A DNA stretch of 64,000 nt, taken from NCBI GenBank assembly GCA_030220185.1, contig JASPKZ010009950.1:53321-117320 (forward strand), read 5' to 3'. A model generated the notes under the pieces. It did no database searches. It was not told the origin of the DNA and worked only from the letters and a program-made list of their open reading frames with translations. Of the stretch, positions 44,265 to 54,345 are shown one piece after another. Source of the DNA: Diploptera punctata. Lineage: Eukaryota > Arthropoda > Insecta > Blattodea > Blaberidae. The position numbers and the translations under genes are program-made. The number at the start of each line of letters is the position of its first letter. Within the stretch, counting starts at the first letter, position 1.

Positions 44265-44590
44265 GTGACGACAAAACAATAAAAACATAGATAAGAAAAT
44301 ATAGGCGTACACGTGACAAGAGTAGGTCCCTAGTAAATCAATTTCATTTGTAAAACGATTTATATGCACTTTCATAAAGAATTGAAATATTATCTGATCT
44401 TTAGAGAAGCTTCCCATGTTTCAAAGTCTATATGGAGTGTACAAAAACATTTCAACGGTGCTATTTTAATATTGTGGGCTTTAGGTGTCACGTGTACAGC
44501 CCTTGATTTACAATTGGCTCAATCCATGTCTCTTATACAATTGTGTTGCAAGAAGCACAATCACCGTACAAGCGTATCTGCTTCATTTTA
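44265..44590 (+). repeat. Direct repeat, partner at 46665-46970
   Basis: Shared in order: 'AGATAAGAAAATATAGGC', 'CCCTAGTAAATCAAT', 'AAAGTCTATATGGAGTGTAC', 'CTTGATTTACAATTGG', 'CACAA(T/C)C(A/G)(C/T)C(G/A)TACAAGCGTA'. Two copies about 2.4 kb apart, with diverged sequence. Their class is unknown. Confidence 0.65.
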
Positions 44591-44804
44591 AAAATATAGA
44601 GTTAATATATTTCATGTTAACCCTTATATTGACAATATATTCTGTAGGATACATTGGTTCGATTTGTTAATTCTAGCTAATATCCTGCGGGCGTTTCTAC
44701 GCCTAAATAATTGAAATGTGTTTTTTATGTTTAGTTGAATAAGTAAAAAATAAAAATAATTATAAACATATAGCTATAGGCACTAGTAATTTATATATTC
44801 ACTT

Positions 44805-44935
44805 AGGCTTTCACGGCCGGAGTTATTATGATGATCTTGAAGTAGATTTCCAGGCTGTAGGTCGTGGTCATGAGACTTGAAGTTCCCCGACGTTTCGCCA
44901 GAGACCGTCCGGTATCCTCAAGAGTTGTTTTGAGA
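44805..44935 (-). repeat. Penelope-associated short repeat with hammerhead-like motif, minus strand
   Basis: On the minus strand: CTTGAGGAT, then a weak hairpin (CCGGA...TCTGG) and GAAACGTCGGGGAA (44885-44897), ending in 'CCGGCCGTGAAAGCCTA' at 44808-44826. Same layout as 5400-5610 and 47430-47547. Confidence 0.5.
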
Positions 44936-45335
44936 CGCCAACAAAAAATGAACACTAAATTCGCCCGTTTTCTCACCCTAACTCGCCCAAACTAACACTA
45001 TTAGTCATTCAAAATATCTCTGTAGGTGGAAGAATTACGAAGCTCTGTTTGTTGCTACACGTGACGTCATATAAGGCAGTGTACACTGTCAGCGTCCCAC
45101 GTCCCATTCCCCTCTGCACTCGTAGATAGCAGTGTCACGTGTTCTATTCCTGTATAAACACGACTGAAGTGCCCTCCGTCAACAACTGCGTTACTCCTTA
45201 AACGGGTAATAACTTGACCATCTAATAATAAGTTTCCCATTTGCTCACCCTAACTTGCCCACTAATATAGGTGGACTCCTGCGATATGTGAGTAAACGTG
45301 TTGACAATTGGTTCTAGTGAAAATGTGTGTTGTTA
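44930..45335 (-). repeat. Dispersed repeat related to the intron 3 minisatellite
   Basis: 45255-45320 inverted reads CTAGAACCAATTGTCAACAC..GTTTACTCACATATCGCAGGAGTCCACC in pieces that match the end of the minisatellite and its flank (28380-28440). 44950-45000 inverted matches 28480-28530. The ~40 bases between the Lys-rich 'TATAAGGGGCTTC' part of the 93-bp unit are absent here, so this is a relative and not a unit of the array. Confidence 0.6.
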
Positions 45336-45491
45336 TATTGGCCAACGCGACTCTAGTAGTCACTTGTTCTACATATATTCACAGGGGGCCTACATAAATT
45401 CAAATAAAAAACGAAAACACACTATTTATTGTTACATTACGTGAATAATTACCTGACATTATACATATATAAGATAAACGTTTGTATTAGA

Positions 45492-45564
45492 TTTGCTCGG
45501 TGGTGTAATGGATATCACGGTGAAGTACCAATTCAGAGATCCGGGTTCAAATCTCGTCCGGACA
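45492..45564 (+). other. tRNA-like sequence (pseudo-tRNA or short SINE head)
   Basis: Perfect A box (TGGTGTAATGG) identical to 665-737 and a B box (GGTTCAAATCT). The acceptor ends do not pair well. The anticodon arm is not clear, so no amino acid is assigned. Confidence 0.45.
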
Positions 45565-45609
45565 TTTATTTTTCTTATTTTTATATACATAATTTTAATG
45601 TTTACACAT

Positions 45610-45950
45610 CTTTCTGTGCCTAAAGTTTTATTTTTCTTCTCCACTCGTCTCTCTCCATCGAATCCATGACCTCCAGTCCTCTTGCTCTCATTCCAGTTCT
45701 TATTTCTTGCATCCACGAGTTTCGAGGTCTTCATCTCCTCCTTTTTCCAGGTGGACACCATTCCAATGTTTTCCTGGGTAATCTTTCTTCTTGCATTCGT
45801 CGTACGCGCCCATACCAATTTAATTGCTTGTACCGTATATAATCTACCATTGAATAACCAATATTCATTTTTTCTCTTATGACAGTATTTCTTATTTTGT
45901 CTTTAATTTTTCTTATCATGTTTATACATATTGATTTTTTTACAAAATAT
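45610..45950 (-). mobile_element. RTE-type retroelement 3' end, minus strand
   Basis: 45731-46009 encodes KDKIRNTVIREKMNIG, RYKQLNWYGRVRRMQEERLP and TLEWCPPGKRRR, the C-terminal pattern of these elements. A second frame (45459-45818) continues with RKNWNESKRTGGHGFDGERR-like sequence. Confidence 0.75.
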
Positions 45951-46029
45951 GTGAGAAGTGATTTATAATGAAGTGTGAAGTTGAGCACAAAGTAACCTAA
46001 AGTCACCATATTTACGATGTAAAATATTG

Positions 46030-46100
46030 CTCAGACTGAGTAGCCAACTTATCACAAAAACCCGCTAACAAACAAGCGAACGCTAAACTAATCTGTCTCA
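46030..46100 (-). repeat. Short fragment related to the flank of the minisatellite
   Basis: 'TAGCCAACTTATCACAAAAA' and 'CGCTAACAAACAAGCGAACG' are the inverted relatives of 28545-28605. Confidence 0.55.
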
Positions 46101-46129
46101 AAACTATCAATTGAAAACGACTATAAGGG

Positions 46130-46668
46130 TGCTCTAAAATTCCCCTTACAAACTTCTAGGACTTGTAGAGGGTACTGAGTTGATAATATCTAGAATGGAA
46201 ACCATGTCCGGAAATTTACAGTTTCCGTGCTACAGCCGTTTGAAAACATGTTTTTAACTCGACCACTTTTACAAGTAATTTATTATGTGGTGTGGCACAG
46301 TACATCACTTGTTTTACAATTTAACTCATTAATAACCAAAGAAACAAAATGGAAACTGAACCATGACTTGCATTAATAATCCCGGATACACCCTCCTCAA
46401 AATTTCGAAAAAAGTTGACATTTTAAAAAAAAACAAAAAAAACAAAAGTCTTGGAATACTCGATAGGGAAATTTTCGATTTAGACGAATCGCGAAGTTAT
46501 TACTTGTTGAAAACACGTGACGTACGTTCAGGCAATGCTTGTTTTCGAACGGCTGTAGCACGGAAACGGTAAGTTCCGGACATGGTTTCCAATTCTAAAT
46601 ATTATCAACTCAGTCCCCTATACAAGTCCTAGAAGTTTGTAAGAGTAATTTTAGAGTACGCTGTAAAA
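46130..46668. mobile_element. Non-autonomous DNA element with ~130-bp inverted ends
   Basis: Left 'GTGCTCTAAAATTCCCCTTA', 'CAAACTTCTAGGACTTGTA', 'ATGGAAACCATGTCCGGAA', 'CCGTGCTACAGCCGTTTGAA' is answered inverted on the right by 'TTCGAACGGCTGTAGCACGG', 'TTCCGGACATGGTTTCCA', 'ACAAGTCCTAGAAGTTTGTA', 'ATTTTAGAGTACGCTGT'. The inside (about 270 bases) shows no transposase. Target duplication not determined. Confidence 0.8.
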
Positions 46669-46970
46669 TAACAATATAAACACAGATAAGAAAATATAGG
46701 CCTACAACTGACAAACCCCTAGTAAATCAATCTGTTTTGTAAAGCTATTTCTATGCAGTTTCATAATCAAATAAAATGTTCTTTGATCTTTTAGTAAACT
46801 TTCTGCATTATAAAGTCTATATGGAGTGTACAAAATATCTCCTTAACGTTATTCTGATTAGTGTAGGATTTAAGTGCCACTTGTACACCCCTTGATTTAC
46901 AATTGGTTCATTACATGTCTTGTTGCAGAACTCTAGCGTGAAACACAACCGTCATACAAGCGTAAGTATC
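46665..46970 (+). repeat. Direct repeat, partner at 44265-44590
   Basis: See the partner for shared words. The two copies bracket the minisatellite relative, the tRNA-like unit and the DNA element. Confidence 0.65.
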
Positions 46971-47192
46971 TTCTTCTTCTTAAAGACATAGAATTACTAT
47001 GGTAATAAGGTCATATATGATTTTTAATCATTCGAAATATTGTGCTTTTAATATTCGCCATTTTTAACGTCTTATTTGGTAGTAAATATCAGGACAATTA
47101 AATAATGGTTACACATAGAAATGCATTATATAATGGAAAAATAAATTAATAACAAATGAAGAAAATTCTAAAGAAATCCCTGAATTGAATTA

Positions 47193-48008
47193 GCATAAGT
47201 AATGCCACGAGTGATTTCCAATTTATCTAGAGAATTTGGAAATCAAGAGTGGTATTGTTAGGACTATTTAACGAATAAAATTAAGCTGTTTACTAACAAA
47301 TCATTATTTAAATATAGTTATTTTAAAATATTTATATATTTAATGTAAACAGCGATGTTTGAAAACAAATCAGAAACGTTTGTTATGTTTCACTTGTTCA
47401 TCACTGCAACCAGATCATATTATTTATTGTGGAATGCAGGCTTTCACGGCCGGTAATCATAATGTTAATAGATTCCGGGCTATGTGGACGTGGTCTATAG
47501 CTGGTATTTCTTCCAGACGTTTCTCCCTCAACTGCGGAGGGCATCTTCATATTATTTATTGCCAAAGGATCGCAATATTGTGATAATGTACCCTAGTGGA
47601 GAAAAAATGAAAACATCAAACTGTTTATAACCAACATTATGTTATTAATTAATTTTGATGTCCTACGAAGAATTATATTTTTCTGGAACGTTATTACCTG
47701 GGAAATAATACGTTTAAGAAAGTGCAAACACTGTTTTTTTTTGTATGATAATAAATTGCTACAAATGTTTTATATTACATCCCGCAAGTACTATCTGGTT
47801 ATTGTATTCACGTATTTCGTAGAGAGTCGATCACTGAAAAATAATGGTCTGACCTATTTAGAATGTTATAAAGGAGGAGCTTGATTTTAAAGTGATAAAA
47901 TTAAATTGATAAAATCGAAGTGAAAAAGACTGTGATTGATTGTAAATCAAAATTCATTGAAATGTGATTGGTCATTGACTCCCATTTGGGGCGTGAGTTA
48001 AATAGTCA
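47193..48008 (-). repeat. Hairpin-ended interspersed repeat, unit P4 (inverted), interrupted
   Basis: Same blocks and orientation as P3 (7381-8105), beginning 'CATAAGTAATGCCACGAGTG' and ending 'GGGCGTGAGTTAAATAGTC'. It is interrupted by a 118-base insert at 47430-47547 and sits inside an RTE copy. Confidence 0.75.
47430..47547 (-). mobile_element. 118-bp Penelope-type retroposon with hammerhead-like motif
   Basis: Flanked by the 14-base duplication CATATTATTTATTG (47416-47429 and 47548-47561), so its borders are exact. On the minus strand it reads GAAGATG, the hairpin CCCTC...GAGGG (47541-47525), A, GAAACGTCTGG, and ends 'CCGGCCGTGAAAGCCTGCA'. This is the motif order of the hammerhead core (U-turn box, helix II, GAAA). 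It is the shortest and best-bounded copy of the repeat also seen at 5400, 44203 and 44805. Confidence 0.8.
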
Positions 48009-48172
48009 AGTGTCAATTATTACAAACAGGAATGAGATGCACAAAGAAATTAAACATATGCTCAATTATGTAGGTTTTAAATGCATGTTATTATGCATTA
48101 CAGGGACTCTTGTCGTCCCAACTTCTCTCGAAAACATTAAAGTGAAAATATATAAAAATATTATTCTCCCAG

Positions 48173-48222
<50 letters not shown>
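48173..48222. repeat. AT microsatellite
   Basis: Perfect alternating TA array of about 50 bases inside an RTE copy. Confidence 0.95.
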
Positions 48223-48226
<4 letters not shown>

Positions 48227-48307
48227 TGGATGTTAAAGATATACTCTTATTTTAAGGGAGAAGAAAATATTACGAGTATTTGAGAATAAAGTTCTTAGAA
48301 AAATTTT

Positions 48308-48980
48308 CATCTGCAGAAAGATCTGTTTGAACTTAAAATTACAGAAGAATATGGATTGAAGATATCTACAGAAAAAAAAACGAATTATGGCATTCAAGGC
48401 GTAGCTCCTGTTAGAAGTAAAATTGTACTTGGCAATAAAATTTTGGAGCAGGTGAATAATTTTACATATCTAGGATGCAATATCTCTTATGAAGAAGAAA
48501 TGGATGTAAATGCAAAAAATATCCAATTTTTTAAGAATTTTAGGGTTAGTAAATTCTATCTTCAAGCCACAGTTAGTCCAAAAAACATTCAAGACTAAAA
48601 GTGTATAAAACACTGGTTCTTCCAACTCTTTTATATGGTTAGCGAAGTATGGATGTTGAAACAGAAGGATATACAGAGACTTAGATCTGCTGAAATGAGA
48701 TACCTTCGGAGGACTGCAAGATACACACTACTAGATCACAAAAAAAAAGAAGACATCTTAGAAGAATTACACATTGACCTTTAGAAAACAGCATTTTTTA
48801 TTATAAGTCAAGATGGATGCAATATCTTCATCGAATGGAAGATCACAGGATACCCAAACAAATGTTAAGATATCAACCTGCAGGAAGAAGAAGACCAGGA
48901 CCACTTAAAAGACTTATGGATGGTGTTTCTCTTGAGGCCGACTCAGGTCAACAAATGCCTAAATTCGTGAATGTACTATA

Positions 48981-49011
<31 letters not shown>
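48308..49011 (+). mobile_element. RTE-type retroelement 3' end inserted in family 1
   Basis: Encodes GLKISTEKKTNYGIQGVAPV, RSKIVLGNKILEQVNNFTYL, GCNISYEEEMDV (48356-48598), then KTLVLPTLLYG, RLRSAEMRYLRRTARYTLLD and ILRYQPAGRRRPGPLKRLMD in broken frames. The tail is (GAT)n at 48981-49011. It is flanked by the duplication GAAAAATTTTC (about 48297-48307 and 49012-49022), giving exact borders. Confidence 0.85.
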
Positions 49012-49015
<4 letters not shown>

Positions 49016-49534
49016 AAATTTTCGGATCAGAGATGAACAGACAGTTGAATGGAGAAAACTTCATAACAGTGAGCTACATGATCTTCATATGAAACCAGAT
49101 ATAATACACTTACGTTTCGTATGACTGCGACAGGCATAACATGTGGCACGAATGAGGAAATGGAAGAGGGGCATGGAATCTCCTTGTAGTAAAACCAGAG
49201 GGAAAACGTCCAGTCGGTAGACGAATAATGAAGGTGGCAGAAGAACATTAACCATGATTTGAGGGAAGTAGATTATACAGGAGATGATTGGAAAACATTA
49301 TTTCAAAATAGAAAAATGTGGCATGAACTACGGTTTCGATAGAGCCAGACTGTTAATCAGTTACTATTATGAAACTGTGTGAATGGTGTATGACGTCTTA
49401 ATTTGTGTTGTCTCGGAGGAGGCCCCTGACATTGAGTGATCACAATTCGAGGAGACCGTCCTTGTACTTGTGTGGTCAAAAAAGAAAGGACAATATGTGG
49501 GAGCCATAGTTTAAAATCCCTCACCGATAGGTCG

Positions 49535-49884
49535 TGCCACTGTGGGAAGGCCCGGAGGAAGGGGGCAGGGAAATAGGGGGGAACCGGGAGGGAGAGGGGG
49601 GAAACGGAGGGAAGGGAAGGGGCGAGGAGGAGGAGGAGGAGAGGAGGAGGAGGAGGAGGAGGAGCAGCAGGAGCAGGGAGGAGGAGGACGAGGAGGAGGA
49701 GGAGGAGGAGGAGGAGGAGGCAGGAGCAGGAGGAGGAGCAGGAGCAGGAGGAGGAGGAGGACGAGGAGGAGGAGGAGGAGGAGGAGCAGGAGGAGGGGGG
49801 GGGGGGATGGGGATGATGGGTATGTATATTAGTGTTAGGTTATTAGTATTATTAGTATTAGGATTATTATTATTAGTTAGTAGG

Positions 49885-49918
<34 letters not shown>

Positions 49919-49926
49919 TATTATTA

Positions 49927-49976
<50 letters not shown>

Positions 49977-50015
49977 TATATTATTATTATTATTATTTTA
50001 TTATTATTATTAAAG
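49535..50015 (+). repeat. Purine-rich GGA tract followed by a TTA microsatellite
   Basis: 49540-49805 is almost pure purine on this strand (GGA/AGG/GCA triplets). A short T-rich link is followed by TTA arrays (49885-50015). The block ends 308 bases before the start codon of gene 3. The long Glu/Arg/Gly frames across it are low-complexity artefacts. Confidence 0.95.
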
Positions 50016-50323
50016 GATTAATCAGAATCTTAGTTCAGTGAAAGCAACGGATCTACGGTGGACTCCAGAAAAAATCTCTGGTCCTCCAGGTTGGAAGTTA
50101 ATGCTATGGGCCAGCTCCTAGTACATTGTTGTAAAAAAAAACTTAATGCTTAAAAACCAAAATATATTTAAAAATTGTAATTTTGGTTGAGGATACTGTG
50201 TAAATAACAAAAACAATCCTAAATAAAAAATACATATTATTATTATTATCATATTATTATATTAAGCCATGTTTTCTCATCAAATACTAATAACGTAATT
50301 TCACGAATTAGGTAACCAACAAA

Positions 50324-50506
50324 ATGGCGGAGGTTCCTAACAATGCCAACAATAACGCACTTAAAGAAGAAGACACTAATATTTACAAGAACAGTATGAT
50401 GGTCTTCGAAATGGAGGATAAAAATATGGAAGTAGAAATGAAGGACAACTATGGCGAAACAAAACAAGATAAATTTGTGGGCCCCTTCCGAATATTGGTG
50501 CCTCAG
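50324..50506 (+). CDS. Tret1-like: Tret1-like gene 3, coding exon 1 (cytoplasmic N-tail)
   Basis: Codes for residues 1-61: a hydrophilic, Asn/Glu/Lys-rich tail ending FRILVPQ at the CAG|GTGAGC donor (phase 0). It is as long as exon 1 of gene 2, but only the last seven residues and the overall acidity are alike, so the tail evolves fast. ATG chosen for the same reasons as in gene 2. Confidence 0.8.
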
Positions 50507-50734
50507 GTGAGCTCTAATTCAACTTTCGTCATTGCAGTGGTTATAGTGCTTCTATAGGCAAGAGTGGGAACATGAAAGAAAAACCTCCATTTTGAATCCA
50601 AAGTTATGTTTTGGTGTTCATAGTAAGGTACCCAGGGATTATTATTATAATCCCTGGTAAGGTACCAATACAACTGGATGCATGCGATGTAATTAACAAA
50701 AGAAAGATGTAGGCCCTACCGTATTTACTAGCAT

Positions 50735-51005
50735 GAGGATATTGTACTATCACCTTCTTCATCTTCGGTACTACAGTCCAGAGATTTATCTTGACCTTCC
50801 AAACAACAGCTCGCCATTCTGTTCTGTCGTTTACTTTCTGTCTCCAATTACTCTTTCCAGTTCTTCTTAAATCATTCTCCACGTCATCCATCCAACTAAT
50901 CCTGGGTCTACCACTACTTATTTTAGACTCAAGTTTTGTACCCATTCTATAGGCCTATACACGTTCCAACCACTCCACTCTTCTAGCTTTAATATCTGCT
51001 ATTAT
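50735..51005 (-). mobile_element. RTE-type retroelement 3' end, minus strand
   Basis: 50604-50945 encodes MGTKLESKISSGRPRISWMD, DVENDLRRTGKSNWRQKVND and RTEWRAVVWKVKI, the terminal region of such elements (GRPR-x-WMDDVE). Intron 1 of gene 3. Confidence 0.8.
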
Positions 51006-51009
51006 ATAT

Positions 51010-51300
51010 ATTTTATACAATAGCTAAACAGCCGAATGTTGGGCCTTAGCCTCTCCTTTGTTAGGAGTTACTGGACCAAGTTATTTCCATAAAGATGTCA
51101 TGAATAGTATGCGGTCAAAATACAGACTCAATGAGATATCCAGTAGGCAACTAACGTATTACTAGGATGAAGAAGGCCGGTAAATTTTATTTAGAGCCAT
51201 CTTCATTCAGGCTTAAGCATCTTTTACGAATCTGAAAATCTTCAGACTCGGGACCCATGGCTTAAAGTCCCTCCCAGACGAATTGCTCCTATGATTCTTT
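51010..51300 (-). repeat. Dispersed repeat, inverted partner of 11785-12030
   Basis: Shared words listed there; the part 51235-51295 ('ACTCGGGACCCATGGCTTAA', 'GTCCCTCCC') also matches the tail of the SINE at 13205-13415, so this may be a headless SINE D copy. Confidence 0.55.
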
Positions 51301-51350
51301 CAACCTAAAAAAAAAGGACCGGATGACGAAGGTATGTATAGTACCTATAT

Positions 51351-51705
51351 CCATCCACAGTAATTCTGCCCGAGGCCAGGTCCTTCACTGCAATCATAGC
51401 ATTTTCATGCTATGCTTGCAGCTTTACTAGGGAATTATAGGTGTGGTAGCTTCCCGTTGCTTTCCACACCGGTGAAGGATGATGATGATGATGATAATAA
51501 TAATGATAAGGATGATGATGATGATGATGATGGCCATATGATTTCGGGGACCGTTTGGGCCTTAAATTTTTCCTGACATTTGTCTTATAGGTGAGAAAAA
51601 CAAACAGATAAAAACCTCACCCAGAAAAACTGCCCCGACTGGGGATAGAACCCGGGCGCGCTGCGTGACAAGGCAGCACGCTACCTCGAGACCACAGCGG
51701 TGGAC
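51351..51705 (-). mobile_element. tRNA-derived SINE, head A with tail 2, minus strand
   Basis: 355 bases flanked by the 11-base duplication AGTACCTATAT (51340-51350 and 51706-51716). Tail 2 ('CCACAGTAATTCTGCCCGAG', 'GCATTTTCATGCTATGC'), a GAT-rich spacer, the body and the head with its B box ('GGGGATAGAACCCGGGC') are all present. This is the most complete copy of this type. Confidence 0.92.
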
Positions 51706-51719
51706 AGTACCTATATAGA

Positions 51720-51876
51720 GAGAGGTTAAACTGTACCTCTTCCGAGCTAAGTTCCAGTTGTAATGTAAACAAATCAGATGTATGACTGCATTCCCATTGC
51801 TCGAATAATGGTTTTACCTTTAAGCGTGTAAGAAATTATAGTTCTCTCTTTAACACTCGAAATAAAGGAAATAAAC

Positions 51877-51912
<36 letters not shown>

Positions 51913-52886
51913 AGCACATGTATAAAGTTATATGGGAGAATATTAAAATATATAGACTACAATTGTATATATAATTTTATTATAATGTTATTCTTATGCA
52001 GGGCGCAGTGCAGAATTTCAGTTGTTAAAATAGCCCCTTCTCAAGATAAGTCATTGAAAAAAAATAAATTTGAAAAGCGGAGAGAAACAAATTATTTTAA
52101 ATGTTTTCAAACAGTTTGGTGAAAAATATCTTACATTAGCCATTATGGATGTGGTGAAAATAACAACAGAATTTACAGGTGAGTCAGCATGGAGCATAAA
52201 TTCTGCTTGTAATGAAATTGTAAATAAACGATATCCATTGAGATCATGGAAAAAACGTAAACGTCTGATTAGATAGTCCCATACATATTTTTATCATAAA
52301 TAAATAAGAAATGTAAGTTCTTAATTATTGGTACCATCTTACCTTATATTCAGTCTTATTACCCATAAAATATGATGTTACCTAAGAACAATGTTTCTAT
52401 CGAATACAGTTCACAATTCGATCACATGGAGGATAAAACTAGCACCACGGTTCCCACAATAGACGGTGTCGGCAAAGTAAAATTTTATGCAAGTTTGTTT
52501 ATAGTACAACTGGAACTTAGCTTGGAATTGGTATATCCCACTTATAGTCTGTATTCTCGTGGTACAATTCTTTTCTCTCCAAATAACAGTTTTCAAAACC
52601 CTAGCATATCGATAATGAATTTCAGAAATGTTTTATGGCTAAAGGTATTCGATTTTAATCTACGTCTTATCATCAAAGTAATATCTTAGGTGCCTGTTTG
52701 ATGTAATGAGTTAACCACTTGCCCCTTGTTGACACATGTAGAAAAATAAGCATAACAAATAGCTTTTAGATAATAACTTCAGCAAGGGAGCACTACTTTC
52801 CCATGTGGTGATGGTATAGATATGCGGTAGAAAATAACAGCAAATTTTTTCTTCAAAATAATTAATTTCTGATCCTCATTTTGCAG
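51720..52886. other. Intron 1 of gene 3, unassigned, with an AT array
   Basis: Contains a TA microsatellite (51878-51907). The frame 52070-52276 (EKQIILNVFKQFGEKYLTLA..., with KRYPLRSWKKRKR) is a short unexplained frame; it might be a remnant coding piece but I do not recognise it. Confidence 0.35.
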
Positions 52887-53289
52887 TTTGCAGCTAGTTT
52901 TGTGGTGAACCTGATATCTATAGATCTGGCCATATTAATGAACTATTCTACGGTACTAATAGCGGCGCTCCACCACGCTGAAGGAGACCTGACCTTGGAC
53001 GACAGAATGGCCTCCTGGATGGGAAGCCTAGCATTCATGTGCGAGCCTCTAGGGAGCTTGTCTTCTGGCTTGTTAGTACAGGCATTCGGCCGCAAAGGTG
53101 GCCTACTACTTCTCAGCTTCCCGTACCTCTTGGTCTGGGTACTTATTTCCACCGCCCCTAATGTCACTGTCCTCCTCGCGGCGCACATCCTGTCGGGAGT
53201 CACGGTGGGACTTTCCGAGGCACCGATCGTCAACTACGCAGGAGAAATAGCACAACCGCACATTAGAGGCACCTTAACTGCTTTCGGAT
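52887..53289 (+). CDS. Tret1-like: Tret1-like gene 3, coding exon 2 (helices 1-4)
   Basis: Codes for residues 62-195 plus one base of codon 196. It opens FAASFVVNLISIDLAILMNY (helix 1), then the block DLTLDDRMASWMGSL (95-109), helix 2, loop 2-3 with GRK (129-131), helices 3 and 4, and the loop 4-5 AGEIAQPHIRG (179-189). The acceptor is TTTTGCAG (52879-52886) and the donor GGAT|GTAAGT. Length and phase equal exon 2 of gene 2. Confidence 0.93.
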
Positions 53290-53355
53290 GTAAGTCAACG
53301 CCTTCTATCAGTTTCTGCTATTCATATGTCCTAGGTTTATTTAGCCACTAGAATG

Positions 53356-54345
53356 GTCACAACTCAATGGTATTAACAAGCAGTTAGTTTATGCTGATGA
53401 TGTAGTATTGTTAGCGATAGCGAGGACATAGACTACTAATGGCCGACACGCACACTATTGAGGAACACCAAGAAATTGGGGCTGGAAGTAAACAACAATA
53501 AAACTAAATATATGGTCAAACATAGAAATACAATGTATGAATGGAAATGGACAGTTAATGACAAATAAGGGATTTTTTAAGAAATGGCTGAATTCAAATA
53601 CCTAGGAATAATAACTACAAACAGGAATGAGGTGCACAAATAAATTAAACATACGCTCAATTCTGGAAATGAATACTATTAAGTATTACAGGGACTCTTG
53701 TCGTCCTAACTTCTCTCAAAAAACATTAAACTGAAAATATATAAAACTGTTATTCTCCCAGTTACATTATATGGATGCGCAACATGGGCTATTACTTTAA
53801 GCAAGGAAAGGAGATTACAAGTATTTGAAAATAAAAAACTCCAAGCGCGACAGGCCTAGAAGGCCCTTGGCTGACCAGCCGTGGCCTTACATCCACATGT
53901 GTTAATCATAGGTAGATGATCATCTAGCCAGTGTAGGGGTAACATGTGGTCAGCATGTCGGATCCCCCAGCCGTTATAGCTGGTGTATTTGATAATAGAG
54001 TTTTTAAGAAAATTGTAGACAAAAAAAAAGAGATGTATGGAGAAGACTACGTAACAGTGAGCTACATGATCCTTATAGGAAACCAGATATAATACAAAAA
54101 GTTAAGTCTCGTAGACTGCGATGGGCAGGGCATGTGACACAAATGGGGAATGAAAGAGGTGCATGAAAGCTTCTTGTAGGAAAATTAAAGGGAAAGCTCA
54201 CAAGAATGAGGTGGCAGATTAACATTAATCATGATTTGAGGAAAGTAAATTATTTAGCGGATGATTGGAAAACATTAGCTCAGGATAGGTATGTATGGAG
54301 AGTTTATGTCTCCGGGTTCGATATTGGCACAGAGTTAGTAAAACG
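53356..54345 (+). mobile_element. RTE family 1, RT C-terminus to 3' end, interrupted
   Basis: Starts 'TCACAACTCAATGGTATTAA' with a degraded LVYADDVVL box (53385-53410). It continues through the EFKYLGIITTNRNEVHK block (53590-53640) and RRLRWAGHVTQMGNERGA to the 3' end 'TTATGTCTCCGGGTTCGATA'. It is interrupted by a 150-base insert at about 53840-53985. Intron 2 of gene 3. Confidence 0.85.
53838..53987 (+). mobile_element. Short retroposon inserted in RTE family 1
   Basis: About 150 bases ('CTCCAAGCGCGACAGGCCTA', 'GGCCCTTGGCTGACCAGCCG', 'GGATCCCCCAGCCGTTATAG') between duplicated host sequence GTATTTGAAAATA / GTATTTGATAATA (53820-53832 and about 53986-53998). The G+C content is higher than the surroundings. 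No clear polymerase III boxes seen. Confidence 0.65.

Larger units (their letters stand above)
47098..49345 (+). mobile_element. RTE family 1, plus strand, split by nested insertions
   Basis: Pieces at 47098-47192 (VTHRNALYNGK part), 48009-48307 (IITNRNEMHKEIKHMLN to FENKVLRKIF) and 49012-49345 (DEQTVEWRKLHNSELHD to the 3' end) follow one another as in the intact family. Inserted are the hairpin-ended repeat P4 and a second retroelement. An AT microsatellite (48173-48222) replaces 'CCAGTTATATTATATGG'-type sequence. Confidence 0.8.

Noticed and set aside
49534..50013. 159-aa open frame rich in Glu, Arg, Gly and Tyr
   Set aside because: It is the direct read-through of the GGA tract and TTA array; composition follows the microsatellite and all three frames stay open, so it is not a gene.
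52070..52276. 68-aa frame as an extra exon of gene 3
   Set aside because: No acceptor/donor pair in phase was found, and gene 2 has no counterpart between exons 1 and 2; left as unexplained intron sequence.
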